Shown: positions 7,214 to 14,619, counted from the stretch's first letter. The stretch is 64,000 nt of DNA from Planococcus versutus (GCF_001186155.3 NZ_CP016540.2:1776001-1840000); one strand, 5' to 3'. Numbers and translations: made by a program. The notes: generated by a model not told the origin, from the letters alone.

Positions 7214-7805
7214 TCAATTGGAACTTTCAAGAAAGAGTCAAAGGTTTTTAGATGATTTACGTACTTATTTATTTACCAATAGAAAAAGTTTGAGTGATGT
7301 AGATGAAATTATAAACGATTTAGAAAATCATTTATATGAAGCTGAACGAAATGGGAAGCCTATTGAAAAAGTTGTTGGGAAATCCCCAAGAGAATATATG
7401 AAGATGGTTTCTGGTGAATTGGCAACTGATAATAAGAACTGGTTCAAATATATTTGTCTAATCATTTTCGGATCATTTTCTTTTATGATTTTCCCGGATA
7501 TAATGAGCCTAAATCTTTCGTTTACTGTCTTGGAAATTGGCAGTCACATTGTGATTAGCACTATGTTTATTCTATTAGCTTTTTCATACTTTAAATATAA
7601 TGCAACAAAAGATAGACCCATTGCAAATCGAGTGATATTACAACTTGGAATGGTACTATTACTATCTGCTATATCATTTTCTATAATTTATTTGAATAAA
7701 TATATAGACAGTCCTATTATTCATTTTGGTCCTATAGGAAGTCTGCTTGTCGCTGTTATTATGGGATTATTTTTAATCGGTCTTGTAATATGGGCATCGA
7801 AATAA
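7206..7805 (+). CDS. HAAS-domain membrane protein paired with PadR
   Basis: A 199-aa protein. Residues 1-75 are a soluble helical domain (RFLDDLRTYL, IINDLENHLYEAERNGK, SPREYMKMVSGEL) matching the HAAS domain known from PadR partners. About five hydrophobic segments follow from residue 80 to the end. The start is the ATG that overlaps the end of padR, so the two are translationally coupled. The pair probably senses a membrane-related signal; the ligand is unknown. Confidence 0.8.
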   Translation: MNSQLELSRKSQRFLDDLRTYLFTNRKSLSDVDEIINDLENHLYEAERNGKPIEKVVGKSPREYMKMVSGELATDNKNWFKYICLIIFGSFSFMIFPDIMSLNLSFTVLEIGSHIVISTMFILLAFSYFKYNATKDRPIANRVILQLGMVLLLSAISFSIIYLNKYIDSPIIHFGPIGSLLVAVIMGLFLIGLVIWASK

Positions 7806-7886
7806 AGTTCAACAAAAGGGCGCGTTTGTGGTATAAGCATCCCTGTTCTTATTAAACTAACGAGGTGCTTTATTAGTTGAACAATC

Positions 7887-7912
7887 GGCTGCCTTTACAG
7901 GGCAGCTTTTTC
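7887..7912 (+). terminator. Rho-independent terminator
   Basis: A GCTGCC stem over TTTACAG is followed by TTTTT. It probably ends the padR-HAAS transcript. Confidence 0.7.
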
Positions 7913-7969
7913 TTATTGCGTAATGGCGTTATGTCTACTAGAGGCACATTCTACATACGCCAAGGTTAA

Positions 7970-8173
7970 TTACATTGGTAAACCTGCGACAGCAATTAAT
8001 AGCCATCCTGTCATCTTTCTTTTTTCTTTAAATTCTTTAGTTGCCATTACAAGCATTAAGAAAATCAGGATGACAGTGACATAGTTTTGATAGTCATAAG
8101 AGTCAGTGGAAATCATGAAGATAGAAATTCCTATCGCAAGTGCAGCGAATAAAATTTGTAAAACTGTCAACAA
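7970..8173 (-). CDS. Small membrane protein, DUF3953-like
   Basis: A 67-aa protein with two hydrophobic segments and a central MATKEFKEKRK stretch. This resembles the small DUF3953/YczI-type membrane proteins of Bacillales, whose function is unknown. The frame is open from an ATG at 8191, but GGAGG lies downstream of that ATG and seven bases before a TTG at 8173, so I use the TTG. Single gene, transcribed against its neighbours. Confidence 0.6.
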   Translation of the reverse strand: MLTVLQILFAALAIGISIFMISTDSYDYQNYVTVILIFLMLVMATKEFKEKRKMTGWLLIAVAGLPM

Positions 8174-8425
8174 AAGCGTTCCTCCATTCATATATTTTTC
8201 CTTTGAAATCTATACTTACAGATATTCCCTATGACCTACTCTAAAGTATTTTTCGCCGATTTAAACAACAAGTTATAAAAATTTAAGTTATATTGATGAA
8301 AAGGTTCAGCATCTATGTCTGCTGTCGAGCAATTTATTATTTATTTTTTAAAAATTCTTTCCAAAAAACAAGATGCAAGAGTAATCAAACTCTTATAATA
8401 TGAAAATCAAAGAGGTGATGAGCCA

Positions 8426-8873
8426 TTGATGATGACACCCAGTGAAGTTTGTAAGCAATTAAATATTTCTACTTCAACGTTACGAAAGTACAGCCTTCGC
8501 TTTGAATCGGAAGGGATTCTTTTTAAAAGAAACAAAAGTAATAGCCAAATTTACACCGTCACAGAGGTCGCGGCGTCATGACGACGTCGCGGCAGCCGTT
8601 ATCTTGAAAAAATTGGAAGACATTGAAAAAGAGAATCGAAGTTTGAAAGAAGAAATACGAAAACGGGATTCTTTGTTTGTAGAAGCCTTAGAAGAGATGA
8701 AGCATCAACTGGATCAGATAGAGGAACATCAGCAGCAGTTAATTGCACCAACACCCGAAAAACCAGAGATAGATACGTCAGAACCGTCCTCACAGGAGGA
8801 AGAAAGCGAACCGGAACCGATAATGCCTAAAAAAGATACACGAAGTTTATGGGCGAGGATCTGGAACAAATAA
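8426..8873 (+). pseudogene. MerR-type HTH / DUF3967-like plasmid protein, disrupted
   Basis: From TTG/ATG at 8426-8429 (after GAGGTGAT), about 50 codons encode a MerR-like HTH (TPSEVCKQLNISTSTLRKYS) and stop at a TGA near 8580. The rest continues in another frame from about 8583: an acidic coiled coil (LKKLEDIEKENRSLKEEIRKR) ending in SLWARIWNK. This HTH / coiled coil / aromatic-basic tail order is that of DUF3967-type proteins of Bacillus plasmids. At the break GTCGCGGC occurs twice, 11 bp apart, which suggests a slippage or deletion event. The two halves may still be made separately. Confidence 0.7.
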
Positions 8874-8894
8874 AAGGCACTGATTTAGGGATTT

Positions 8895-8928
8895 TGAATG
8901 TAACTTATGTGCAGTTAAGTTACATTCA
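8895..8928. repeat. Palindromic site R5 (28-bp family, inverted relative to R4)
   Basis: Thirteen-bp arms (TGAATGTAACTTA and complement) around the 8-bp TGTGCAGT, a 13-8-13 layout as in loxP. The core is 8898-8925: left arm ATGTAACTTAT, spacer GTGCAG, right arm TTAAGTTACAT. The spacer is the exact reverse complement of that of R4, 7.2 kb away. Confidence 0.85.
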
Positions 8929-9054
8929 GGAGACCGTCAGTAATTATATTAATTGCAAAATAATATGGGATTAATAGTAAAAAATACAAAATATTGATTA
9001 ATAAAAATTAAATATATATACTTAACTACAATATTAAAAAAAGGACTGAGAGTA

Positions 9055-9279
9055 TTGAGAAGATTATATGAATATTTTACGATTGAGCAAAAAAAAGAAG
9101 CTGTGAAAAAACTTGAACTTGATAAATTAGAATTACAGAAAGAAATTAATCAAAATATAGATAGTTATCCGAGAATCACTCGAGAAGTTTTGTTACACAC
9201 CCTCGATAGCTGGAATTTGGAGATTGAAGAATTAGAAAATGATATAAAAGATAACCGTGGTCCCCACAAAAAAATATAA
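9055..9279 (+). CDS. Small charged helical protein, 74 aa
   Basis: The protein is almost wholly charged and helical (EQKKEAVKKLELDKLELQK, then LEIEELENDIKD), probably a short coiled coil. It starts at TTG after AAGGACTGAGAG. The family is not recognised. It is convergent with a secreted protein gene and shares a bidirectional terminator with it, within the R5-R6 module. A partner or immunity role for the secreted protein is possible but purely inferential. Confidence 0.5.
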   Translation: MRRLYEYFTIEQKKEAVKKLELDKLELQKEINQNIDSYPRITREVLLHTLDSWNLEIEELENDIKDNRGPHKKI

Positions 9280-9309
9280 GAACCCTCTCAGTTTTTAGAG
9301 GGTTCTTAT
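9276..9309. terminator. Bidirectional terminator between convergent genes
   Basis: A 13-bp stem (ATAAGAACCCTCT and complement) over an 8-nt loop, with T/A-rich flanks on both sides. It serves the 74-aa gene on the plus strand and the secreted-protein gene on the minus strand. Confidence 0.8.
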
Positions 9310-9314
9310 ATTTT

Positions 9315-9803
9315 TTATAACATTAGCCAAGTGACAGTTCTTGCTACTGCATCTGCAATTTGAAGAGAATATTTTGACGGAACTCCAGCTTTGCTTAGTT
9401 CTGAGTTTAATTTCGTTTTGATTGTAGTTTGAGTAACATCTGTTGCGTTATCAATCCAATTTTCCACTTTTTTTATTGCCCCAGTGATTTTACTTTTATT
9501 ATTTGTAATATACTTGGCAGCATCTTTGTCTAACCACTTGGTAACATATGCTAAAACATCGCCACCCTTATCGACAGAAACTCTTATTAAAGCTAAGGAC
9601 TGTTTAACTAAAAAACCTTTAAATCCATACGTACCTATTTCAGGTTCTTCCTCAAAATTTGAAATTACAACTGGTGTTTTTTCTTCAACAAAAGTAGTTG
9701 TTGGGGAAGTGGATCTTGCATTTGTTGAATTAGCAAATACTGAGCTAGAAGTAGATACAAATAGAGCTATCACCAATAAACACGCAAACATTTTCTTTAA
9801 CAT
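9315..9803 (-). CDS. Secreted protein of unknown function
   Basis: A 162-aa protein with a clear Sec signal peptide (basic MLKK, hydrophobic core, cleavage after SSVFA, about residue 25). The mature part begins with a Thr/Ser/Glu-rich linker. It ends with about 90 residues of amphipathic helices (residues 65-162). There is no LPxTG, lipobox or cysteine pair. I do not recognise the family. A small secreted helical protein in a mobile module could be a bacteriocin-like or surface factor, but no leader or export genes are adjacent. AGGAGG precedes the ATG. Confidence 0.7.
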   Translation of the reverse strand: MLKKMFACLLVIALFVSTSSSVFANSTNARSTSPTTTFVEEKTPVVISNFEEEPEIGTYGFKGFLVKQSLALIRVSVDKGGDVLAYVTKWLDKDAAKYITNNKSKITGAIKKVENWIDNATDVTQTTIKTKLNSELSKAGVPSKYSLQIADAVARTVTWLML

Positions 9804-9891
9804 ATTAAATCCTCCTCATTTTTTACAATAATCCTCAGTATAATACCTTATATTTGTTTTTATGTATATAATATCCAAATAATATTCTAAC

Positions 9892-9929
9892 TTTGAATGT
9901 AACTTAATGTGAATTAAGTTACATTCAAA
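9892..9929. repeat. Palindromic site R6 (28-bp family, inverted relative to R3)
   Basis: Perfect 17-bp arms (TTTGAATGTAACTTAAT and complement) around GTGA. The core is 9897-9924: left arm ATGTAACTTAA, spacer TGTGAA, right arm TTAAGTTACAT. The spacer is the reverse complement of that of R3, so the two are inverted partners 8.7 kb apart. Confidence 0.85.
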
Positions 9930-9965
9930 TACGTGAGAATAAAGCTATTTAGGGGAGGTAAAAAA

Positions 9966-10544
9966 GTGGAGTTGATTTTTATTCGTCACGGCCAAGGCGA
10001 ACATACATTGAATTTACCTGAAAGTTTGCACATGAGTAATCCCCCGTTAACCATCCAAGGAAAGATACAGGCAAAAAAGTTACAATCGGCCCTTCCGATA
10101 ACTTTTGAGGACGTTTTAATTGTCAGTCCGGCTTTAAGAACCCTCCAAACGGCTTCAATCTGGAGTGAGAATATGGAGTGTAATAGAGTGGTGCATCCAT
10201 TAGTAGGTCCTCGTATATTCCCTACACGATTGGCTGCCACGACATTGCCGTGTGATGAATTGCTTGATTTAGAAAGACTTCACTATGAATTCCCAAACTT
10301 TGTTCTTGCACCAGATCTTGCATCTTCTTTATGGTCATCAGGCATCAATGTCTTATCTGAAGATGAATTTAATTTGCTGACTGAAGAGTTCATTGGTTTT
10401 TGCCGAAGCTTTCAACGTGAACGAATCTATATTGTTACGCATGACGGGACCATAACTTCTTATCGGCAAAAGATTTCAAGCCAACAACTTACCAGAGAAG
10501 ATTTTCTCCAAGAGACTGAGCATTTCCGTTTGATTGTAGAGTGA
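9966..10544 (+). CDS. Histidine phosphatase family protein
   Basis: A 192-aa protein. The catalytic RHG motif is right at the N-terminus (LIFIRHGQGEH), and the second histidine lies in IYIVTHDGT near residue 170. Between them is SPALRTLQTA with the phosphate-binding Arg. These mark the phosphoglycerate-mutase-like superfamily, but the substrate is not predictable. The start is GTG after GGGGAGG. It is the only gene between sites R6 and R7, another one-gene module. Confidence 0.85.
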   Translation: MELIFIRHGQGEHTLNLPESLHMSNPPLTIQGKIQAKKLQSALPITFEDVLIVSPALRTLQTASIWSENMECNRVVHPLVGPRIFPTRLAATTLPCDELLDLERLHYEFPNFVLAPDLASSLWSSGINVLSEDEFNLLTEEFIGFCRSFQRERIYIVTHDGTITSYRQKISSQQLTREDFLQETEHFRLIVE

Positions 10545-10555
10545 TTTACATGGAA

Positions 10556-10593
10556 TTTGAATGTAACATAATGCTAATTAAGTTACATTCACA
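10556..10593. repeat. Palindromic site R7 (28-bp family)
   Basis: The core is 10561-10588: left arm ATGTAACATAA, spacer TGCTAA, right arm TTAAGTTACAT. The complement of the left arm, TTATGTTACAT, matches the E. coli XerD arm at 10 of 11 positions, the best in the family. It is the last copy seen in the window. Confidence 0.8.
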
Positions 10594-10754
10594 ACCCTGA
10601 TTTTAATGGCTTCACCTGAAAATCATTCCGAACTAGCTTCATTAGAAAAAATGATACATTCAGAATGCTGTTTTACAAGGTTTTAAAACTTGAATCTCAA
10701 AAGATCTAGGTTTACATATCGTAGCTTATCGGAAGTCTATAAAAGTAAGCTGGA

Positions 10755-10785
10755 GAAGGTGCTGGTCCTAAGCACCTTCTTTTTT
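10755..10785 (+). terminator. Rho-independent terminator
   Basis: The stem GAAGGTGCT and complement, with a 7-nt loop, is followed by TTTTTT. It lies 200 bp after the phosphatase gene and just before a res-like half-site. Confidence 0.8.
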
Positions 10786-10798
10786 CATTCATGTAGGT

Positions 10799-10815
10799 GT
10801 ACTTTTACGAACGGT
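10799..10815. repeat. Partial copy of the res-like repeat (one half-site)
   Basis: GTACTTTTACGAACGG plus TT matches one outer end of the right res-like repeat (about 5980-5996). Only this half remains. It suggests a third, truncated copy at another module boundary. Confidence 0.55.
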
Positions 10816-10841
10816 TTAAGCTGAATTACATCTACCCATTA

Positions 10842-11207
10842 TTAATAAACTACTGGAACTTTTTTGATAGTGAGCAAATGGCCTTCAGGCAAAAATAATT
10901 CTTCTGAAGACTTGAGTTTGTGTAAGTGTACTTGTTTTTTCTCTAAGACTTTGAATGGTACTCTATTAGAATTAACCAGCTTGGCAACTTGAAAGCTACA
11001 TCTTTTGTGATTTTCAGCTTTTTTGTGAATGTACTTAAACAGAATATCTACTTCTTCTTTTGTATTAATACCATTATCAATTTCAAGTTGGATAGGAAAG
11101 TCGAATCCTTTAATCCGTTCATTAGATCTTTCAAAATATAATTCATGTTCTTTATAGATTTCCGTGGTTAACTCGATATCGGAGGCAATGTAATAAAAGT
11201 AGGTCAT
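10842..11207 (-). CDS. Hypothetical protein, 121 aa
   Basis: A soluble protein with no signal peptide. It starts at ATG after AAAGGAGA, which is preferred over an upstream TTG whose codons include that ribosome site. The N-terminus (MTYFYYIASDIEL) and the alternating charged and hydrophobic pattern suggest a small alpha/beta fold. I recognise no family. It stands alone on the minus strand between the phosphatase module and the XRE pair. Confidence 0.6.
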   Translation of the reverse strand: MTYFYYIASDIELTTEIYKEHELYFERSNERIKGFDFPIQLEIDNGINTKEEVDILFKYIHKKAENHKRCSFQVAKLVNSNRVPFKVLEKKQVHLHKLKSSEELFLPEGHLLTIKKVPVVY

Positions 11208-11367
11208 CAATAAATCTCCTTTCAATAATTAGAGATAGTAAGGGAGCATCCTTTTTAGAATGTTAGAACATATATAACATATTGGATCATATTTTGAATA
11301 GACATGAGTTTACATATCATTTATTATCGGTAGCAATCAGTTGTATCTCATAAAACGAAAATAAAAC

Positions 11368-11419
11368 AGGACTGTCCTAAAAGATTAAGATACATGACTT
11401 TTAGGCACAGTCCTTTTTT
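11368..11419. terminator. Terminator hairpin
   Basis: AGGACTGTCCTAAAAG pairs with CTTTTAGGCACAGTCCT across a 14-nt loop, followed by TTTTTT on the plus strand. It lies downstream of the minus-strand membrane-protein gene and can serve both directions. Confidence 0.65.
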
Positions 11420-11434
11420 ATTCGATGTTCTGAT

Positions 11435-11893
11435 CTAGATTAATTCCTTATTTCTGTTGTAGGAACGCTTTAATGAAATGAAATTAATGAAAAACATCAT
11501 CAATCCTGCCCATGTTGAGAAACCTATAATTCCAAGCCCTTCACTGATACTGACCGGCAATCCACTTATGAACGGATATACTAAAATGAACATTGCTGTA
11601 AATCCGGCAGATTTTACAAGAATCACTTTTAATTCTTTTTGATATTCCTGTTCAGTCGCAATACTCGTAAATTCAATGCCTGATACGATGTATCTTCCTA
11701 AAACGTAAACCACGAATAGAACAACATGAAGAAATAGAACCGTTTCTGTGTCAAAACTAATAAATCTGCTGCAAATGAATGTGACGAGAAGTGATAAGAA
11801 AAGGAGTATTGCCCCTTCTGAGAAAAAATACAATATTTTGCTCTCTTTATATTCATCATCTGGCAATAAGAAAGATATCCATGATTTCATCAT
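11435..11893 (-). CDS. Membrane protein (DUF3278-like) paired with an XRE regulator
   Basis: About 152 aa with four to five hydrophobic segments and the N-terminal pattern SFLLPDDEYKESKILYFF. Proteins of this kind sit next to a short XRE regulator in many Bacillales; I believe they correspond to DUF3278 but cannot verify that. The start lies at the end of the XRE gene, so the genes are coupled (ATGATGAAATC region). Function is unknown; the pair may form a membrane-linked regulatory module. Confidence 0.65.
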   Translation of the reverse strand: MMKSWISFLLPDDEYKESKILYFFSEGAILLFLSLLVTFICSRFISFDTETVLFLHVVLFVVYVLGRYIVSGIEFTSIATEQEYQKELKVILVKSAGFTAMFILVYPFISGLPVSISEGLGIIGFSTWAGLMMFFINFISLKRSYNRNKELI

Positions 11894-12087
11894 TAATCGA
11901 CCTCCCAAAATAATTCATCTAAGGTTTTTCCCAGTTCCTTTGCGATGGCCACACAAAGTTGGAGACTGGGGTTATATTCTCCTTTTTCAATCAATCCGAT
12001 TGTTTGCCTTGTTGCCCCGACTTTTTTGGCTAACTGTTCCTGAGTGATTGGCAATTCCAGCCGATTTATTTTTACTTTATTTTCCAT
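11893..12087 (-). CDS. Short XRE-family HTH regulator
   Basis: A 64-aa protein that is little more than one helix-turn-helix (ITQEQLAKKVGATRQTIGLIE, then the typical LGKTLDELFWE ending). This is the common small Cro/CI-like family of Bacillales. A ribosome site (AGGTGGATCG) precedes the ATG. It is immediately followed by the membrane protein gene, overlapping at its end. Confidence 0.85.
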   Translation of the reverse strand: MENKVKINRLELPITQEQLAKKVGATRQTIGLIEKGEYNPSLQLCVAIAKELGKTLDELFWEVD

Positions 12088-12494
12088 CGATCCACCTGCT
12101 TTTTTTGCAATATATATCTAACATATGCAATTTATATATTACATTGTATGCGGAAGATCTCAACTTCTTATGACTTTTTATTTTATCTGAGGTGAAAACG
12201 GTCTACATATTACACTTTATCGAAAGTTCAACATCTAAATTAAAGCTCACAGCAACCTTGTTTTCACAGAATAACTAGGGTTTCTCAATTCACATGAAAA
12301 ATAGCATTTAAAGTGACATCTAATTCTCTTTTTAAAAGTTTATTGAATTCAACTTAACATCTAGCTAATTCATTAAAAAGCACTAACTTTAACTTTATTT
12401 ATAGTTTAATTAATAAAGTTAAATTTTTTCTTTAAAATATATTACATTTTATTAATTTGTATGATATATTATAAACTACAAGGAGGGTGTTTGA
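12088..12494. other. AT-rich divergent promoter region
   Basis: No gene is seen. It lies between the divergent XRE and DUF2089 genes, so it must hold promoters for both. TATAT-rich stretches near 12115-12145 and 12460-12475 could be -10 regions, but I cannot fix a -35/-10 pair with confidence. Confidence 0.4.
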
Positions 12495-12800
12495 ATGAAC
12501 AAAGATGAAATTCCAGCATGGGTTTTGGCATTAAATAGTGAGGATTTAGAATTCGTGAAAAATTTCATTATAAGTTCAGGATCTTTAAAAGAAATAGCGA
12601 AAAATTATGGTGTTTCCTATCCTACAGTAAGAATTAGAATCGATCGTGTTATTCAAAAAATTGAGATGAATGTTAATTTAGAGAAAGAACCATTAATCAG
12701 TTACGTTAAACAATTGGCTATTGAAAATCGCATTAATATAGAGGATGCCAAAAGTATAATTGAAAAGTATAAATCTGAAAGGATGAGTAATAATGAATGA
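12495..12800 (+). CDS. DUF2089 family protein (predicted HTH regulator)
   Basis: A 101-aa protein. IPAWVLALNSEDLEFVKNFI, then SGSLKEIAKNYGVSYPTVRI and a following RIDRVIQKIE, match DUF2089. Members carry a sigma-70-region-4-like HTH and often precede a membrane protein gene. AAGGAGG stands before the ATG. The stop overlaps the next start by 8 bp, so translation is coupled. A regulatory role is inferred from the HTH. Confidence 0.85.
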   Translation: MNKDEIPAWVLALNSEDLEFVKNFIISSGSLKEIAKNYGVSYPTVRIRIDRVIQKIEMNVNLEKEPLISYVKQLAIENRINIEDAKSIIEKYKSERMSNNE

Positions 12801-13077
12801 TCTTTTATTTCCTTTATCAGCAGCAGCAGTTCTAGGACTACAGTATTTCTTATCATCTCGACATAATATTTATTTCGGAGCCATCATTCCAATTCTTGTT
12901 ATAGGTGGTTTAACATGGATGCTGTTTACTGACCGTGTTAAAAGTCCTCTTGCTTACATATTAATTTTGGTAGTTTTATTACTTTTCCTTCTTGAGCAAT
13001 GGTCTCGAGGACGCAAAGCACTTCGTACAAACACACAAGAAGAGTTAGATAAAATGGAGAAACATGATATAAGCTAA
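12793..13077 (+). CDS. Small membrane protein coupled to DUF2089
   Basis: A 94-aa protein with three hydrophobic segments (about residues 5-20, 28-46, 52-68) and a charged cytoplasmic tail (RGRKALRTNTQEELDKMEK). It overlaps the DUF2089 gene. The pairing suggests the two act together, with the membrane protein as sensor or target. No named family is recognised. Confidence 0.7.
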   Translation: MNDLLFPLSAAAVLGLQYFLSSRHNIYFGAIIPILVIGGLTWMLFTDRVKSPLAYILILVVLLLFLLEQWSRGRKALRTNTQEELDKMEKHDIS

Positions 13078-13162
13078 GCTTACAAGTATAAGATTTTGTT
13101 CATGCACTTAATTATAAGAAACTATATTAGGAGTATTTTTTGAAATGAAATACCCACATAAC

Positions 13163-13207
13163 TAAAAGCACCGGTAACCTCTATGTTGAGGACACTGGTG
13201 CTTTTAA
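13163..13207 (+). terminator. Terminator hairpin
   Basis: AAAAGCACCGGT pairs with ACTGGTGCTTTT around a loop containing a second stem (CCT/AGG). It ends the DUF2089 operon. Confidence 0.7.
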
Positions 13208-13364
13208 ATTCCATGTAAATTAAGATTTAAAATCACTGCAAATGATTTCAACTACTGGTAGTCATATGGACAGGTAGATGACTCACCTTTGAAATCAGAG
13301 TGCTACTCAAAGAATTACTCTTCTTTCTTACTTTCAAATTTTACAAATCGGATTATGTCTCAGT

Positions 13365-14306
13365 TCATATGTACTGATCTACTGTTATTTCAGTCACTGT
13401 AAGATAGTGTTGACTTAATGTTTCAAGAGATTGATGACCTGTTTGTTTCGCAATAGTTGGTAAGTCTGCGCCTGCTGCGTGCATTGCTACCACTTGGCTT
13501 TTCCTGAAATTATAGCCGGTGAGTCCTGTCCATCGCTGCAAAGCTTTACCATAACCTATTTCGCTGATTGCGGTGCTTTCGTAGCGTCCATTCCTATATA
13601 CTCTCCCTACGAAGTAGTCATCTGTCTTAAGGTCATATTCGCGTGTATAAACGTCGACTGCATTAATGACTTCTACTGTGAGCCGTTTAGTATGCCATCT
13701 TTTTTGTTTCTTCAAATAAACATGAACAAGTCTATTTTTCAAATCAAAATCTCGTACTCTTAATCGAACCATTTCATTGGGTCTGTTGGCGGTTACCAAG
13801 TTAACTAAACAAATCGTCTTTGCTCTTATCGGAAGAGTATTTATAATATTCATCAATTCCTTCTTATCAATGGCTGACTTTCCTTGAACTTGGATTAAGT
13901 GAGCATACTGATCCTCACGATACATCTTCCTCATTGCTGAAAGTTCGTATGCAACTCTAGCCTCTGCTCTAAAATCTATTCCATGAATCACACTCAAATA
14001 TTTTCGAATAGCTGCCAATCGTCGTTCCCATGTTGTTTTTTTAACCTTTTGCTCAATCAGCGATATATATAAATAATCGAGCATCGCCTCTGTTCCAACA
14101 ATTTGACTCGTACTACAGCAATACTTTTTGTACCTACGAATATCCCCGTCGTATTGCCTTGGGATTTCCTCCATCTTTTTTTCAATATGAATTTTCCTGT
14201 TGTGGTAACGCTTCTGAGTCTCCAGTGCATCTTGGTGCATTACTAATTCAAAATCTGACATTCTACTTCTTCCCCATTTCTTTTCAAAATCATTTTGAGA
14301 CACCAT
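13365..14306 (-). CDS. Tyrosine recombinase / integrase
   Basis: A 313-aa protein. Residues 65-150 form a SAM-like core-binding domain. The catalytic domain has Arg175 (TANRPNEMVRLRV), the beta-hairpin Lys about 200-203 (YLKKQKRWHTKRL), Arg268 (GYNFRKSQ), His291 (QTGHQSLETL) and the Tyr301 nucleophile (SQHYL). Box II has Asn where most family members have His (HxxR). No good ribosome site precedes the first ATG; the ATG at 14261 (MSDFELVMHQ) is an alternative. An inverted repeat spans the start. It may move this island or act on the 28-bp sites; neither is shown. Confidence 0.85.
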   Translation of the reverse strand: MVSQNDFEKKWGRSRMSDFELVMHQDALETQKRYHNRKIHIEKKMEEIPRQYDGDIRRYKKYCCSTSQIVGTEAMLDYLYISLIEQKVKKTTWERRLAAIRKYLSVIHGIDFRAEARVAYELSAMRKMYREDQYAHLIQVQGKSAIDKKELMNIINTLPIRAKTICLVNLVTANRPNEMVRLRVRDFDLKNRLVHVYLKKQKRWHTKRLTVEVINAVDVYTREYDLKTDDYFVGRVYRNGRYESTAISEIGYGKALQRWTGLTGYNFRKSQVVAMHAAGADLPTIAKQTGHQSLETLSQHYLTVTEITVDQYI

Positions 14307-14329
14307 TTATGATAAATTGATTTTGAAAA
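14281..14329. promoter_or_regulatory. Inverted repeat spanning the integrase start
   Basis: TTTTCAAAATCA (14281-14292) and its complement TGATTTTGAAAA (14318-14329) are 25 bp apart and centred on the first ATG of the integrase gene. It could be an operator or a recombinase-binding site. There is no T-tract. Confidence 0.5.
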
Positions 14330-14619
14330 GAATTATGAGACAAAGCAAAAGAGACAAAGAAAAAAATTCGAACCTTCTTCTCTGTCTCTTATAAACCATC
14401 GTTTTTGATAGGTTGAATCTTTATTAAATAAAATTTTATAACAACAGAAAAGATTCAGCTCAGCAGAAGATTTGTAAGTCTTTTCTTTTGCTACTATGAA
14501 AATTCCAATAAATTTTAACTCTGATTAGATTTTAATCAATATTGAACCCTTGTGTATAAGGAACATACTAGTCTCTAATCTCCATAAAATATTTAACTAT
14601 AATTTGTAATGTAGATGCT
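14330..14619. other. Intergenic stretch between nuclease and integrase genes
   Basis: AAGAGACA (about 14349) and TGTCTCTT (about 14384) form a possible weak hairpin. The rest is AT-rich without a gene. It must hold the end of the nuclease transcript and the integrase promoter. Confidence 0.35.

Noticed and set aside
263..10593. The palindromes read as Rho-independent terminators
   Set aside because: No T-tract follows any copy. True terminators lie separately beside R2 and near R7, and R3 to R7 sit in positions without a gene end that needs them. Conserved complementary spacers also do not fit terminators.
263..10593. The palindromes as integron attC sites
   Set aside because: They lack the R'' RYYYAAC and R' GTTRRRY boxes with L boxes and the unpaired extra bases of attC. 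No IntI-type integrase with its extra domain is present.
263..10593. CRISPR array
   Set aside because: The copies are hundreds to thousands of bases apart, palindromic, and not separated by uniform spacers. No cas gene is seen.
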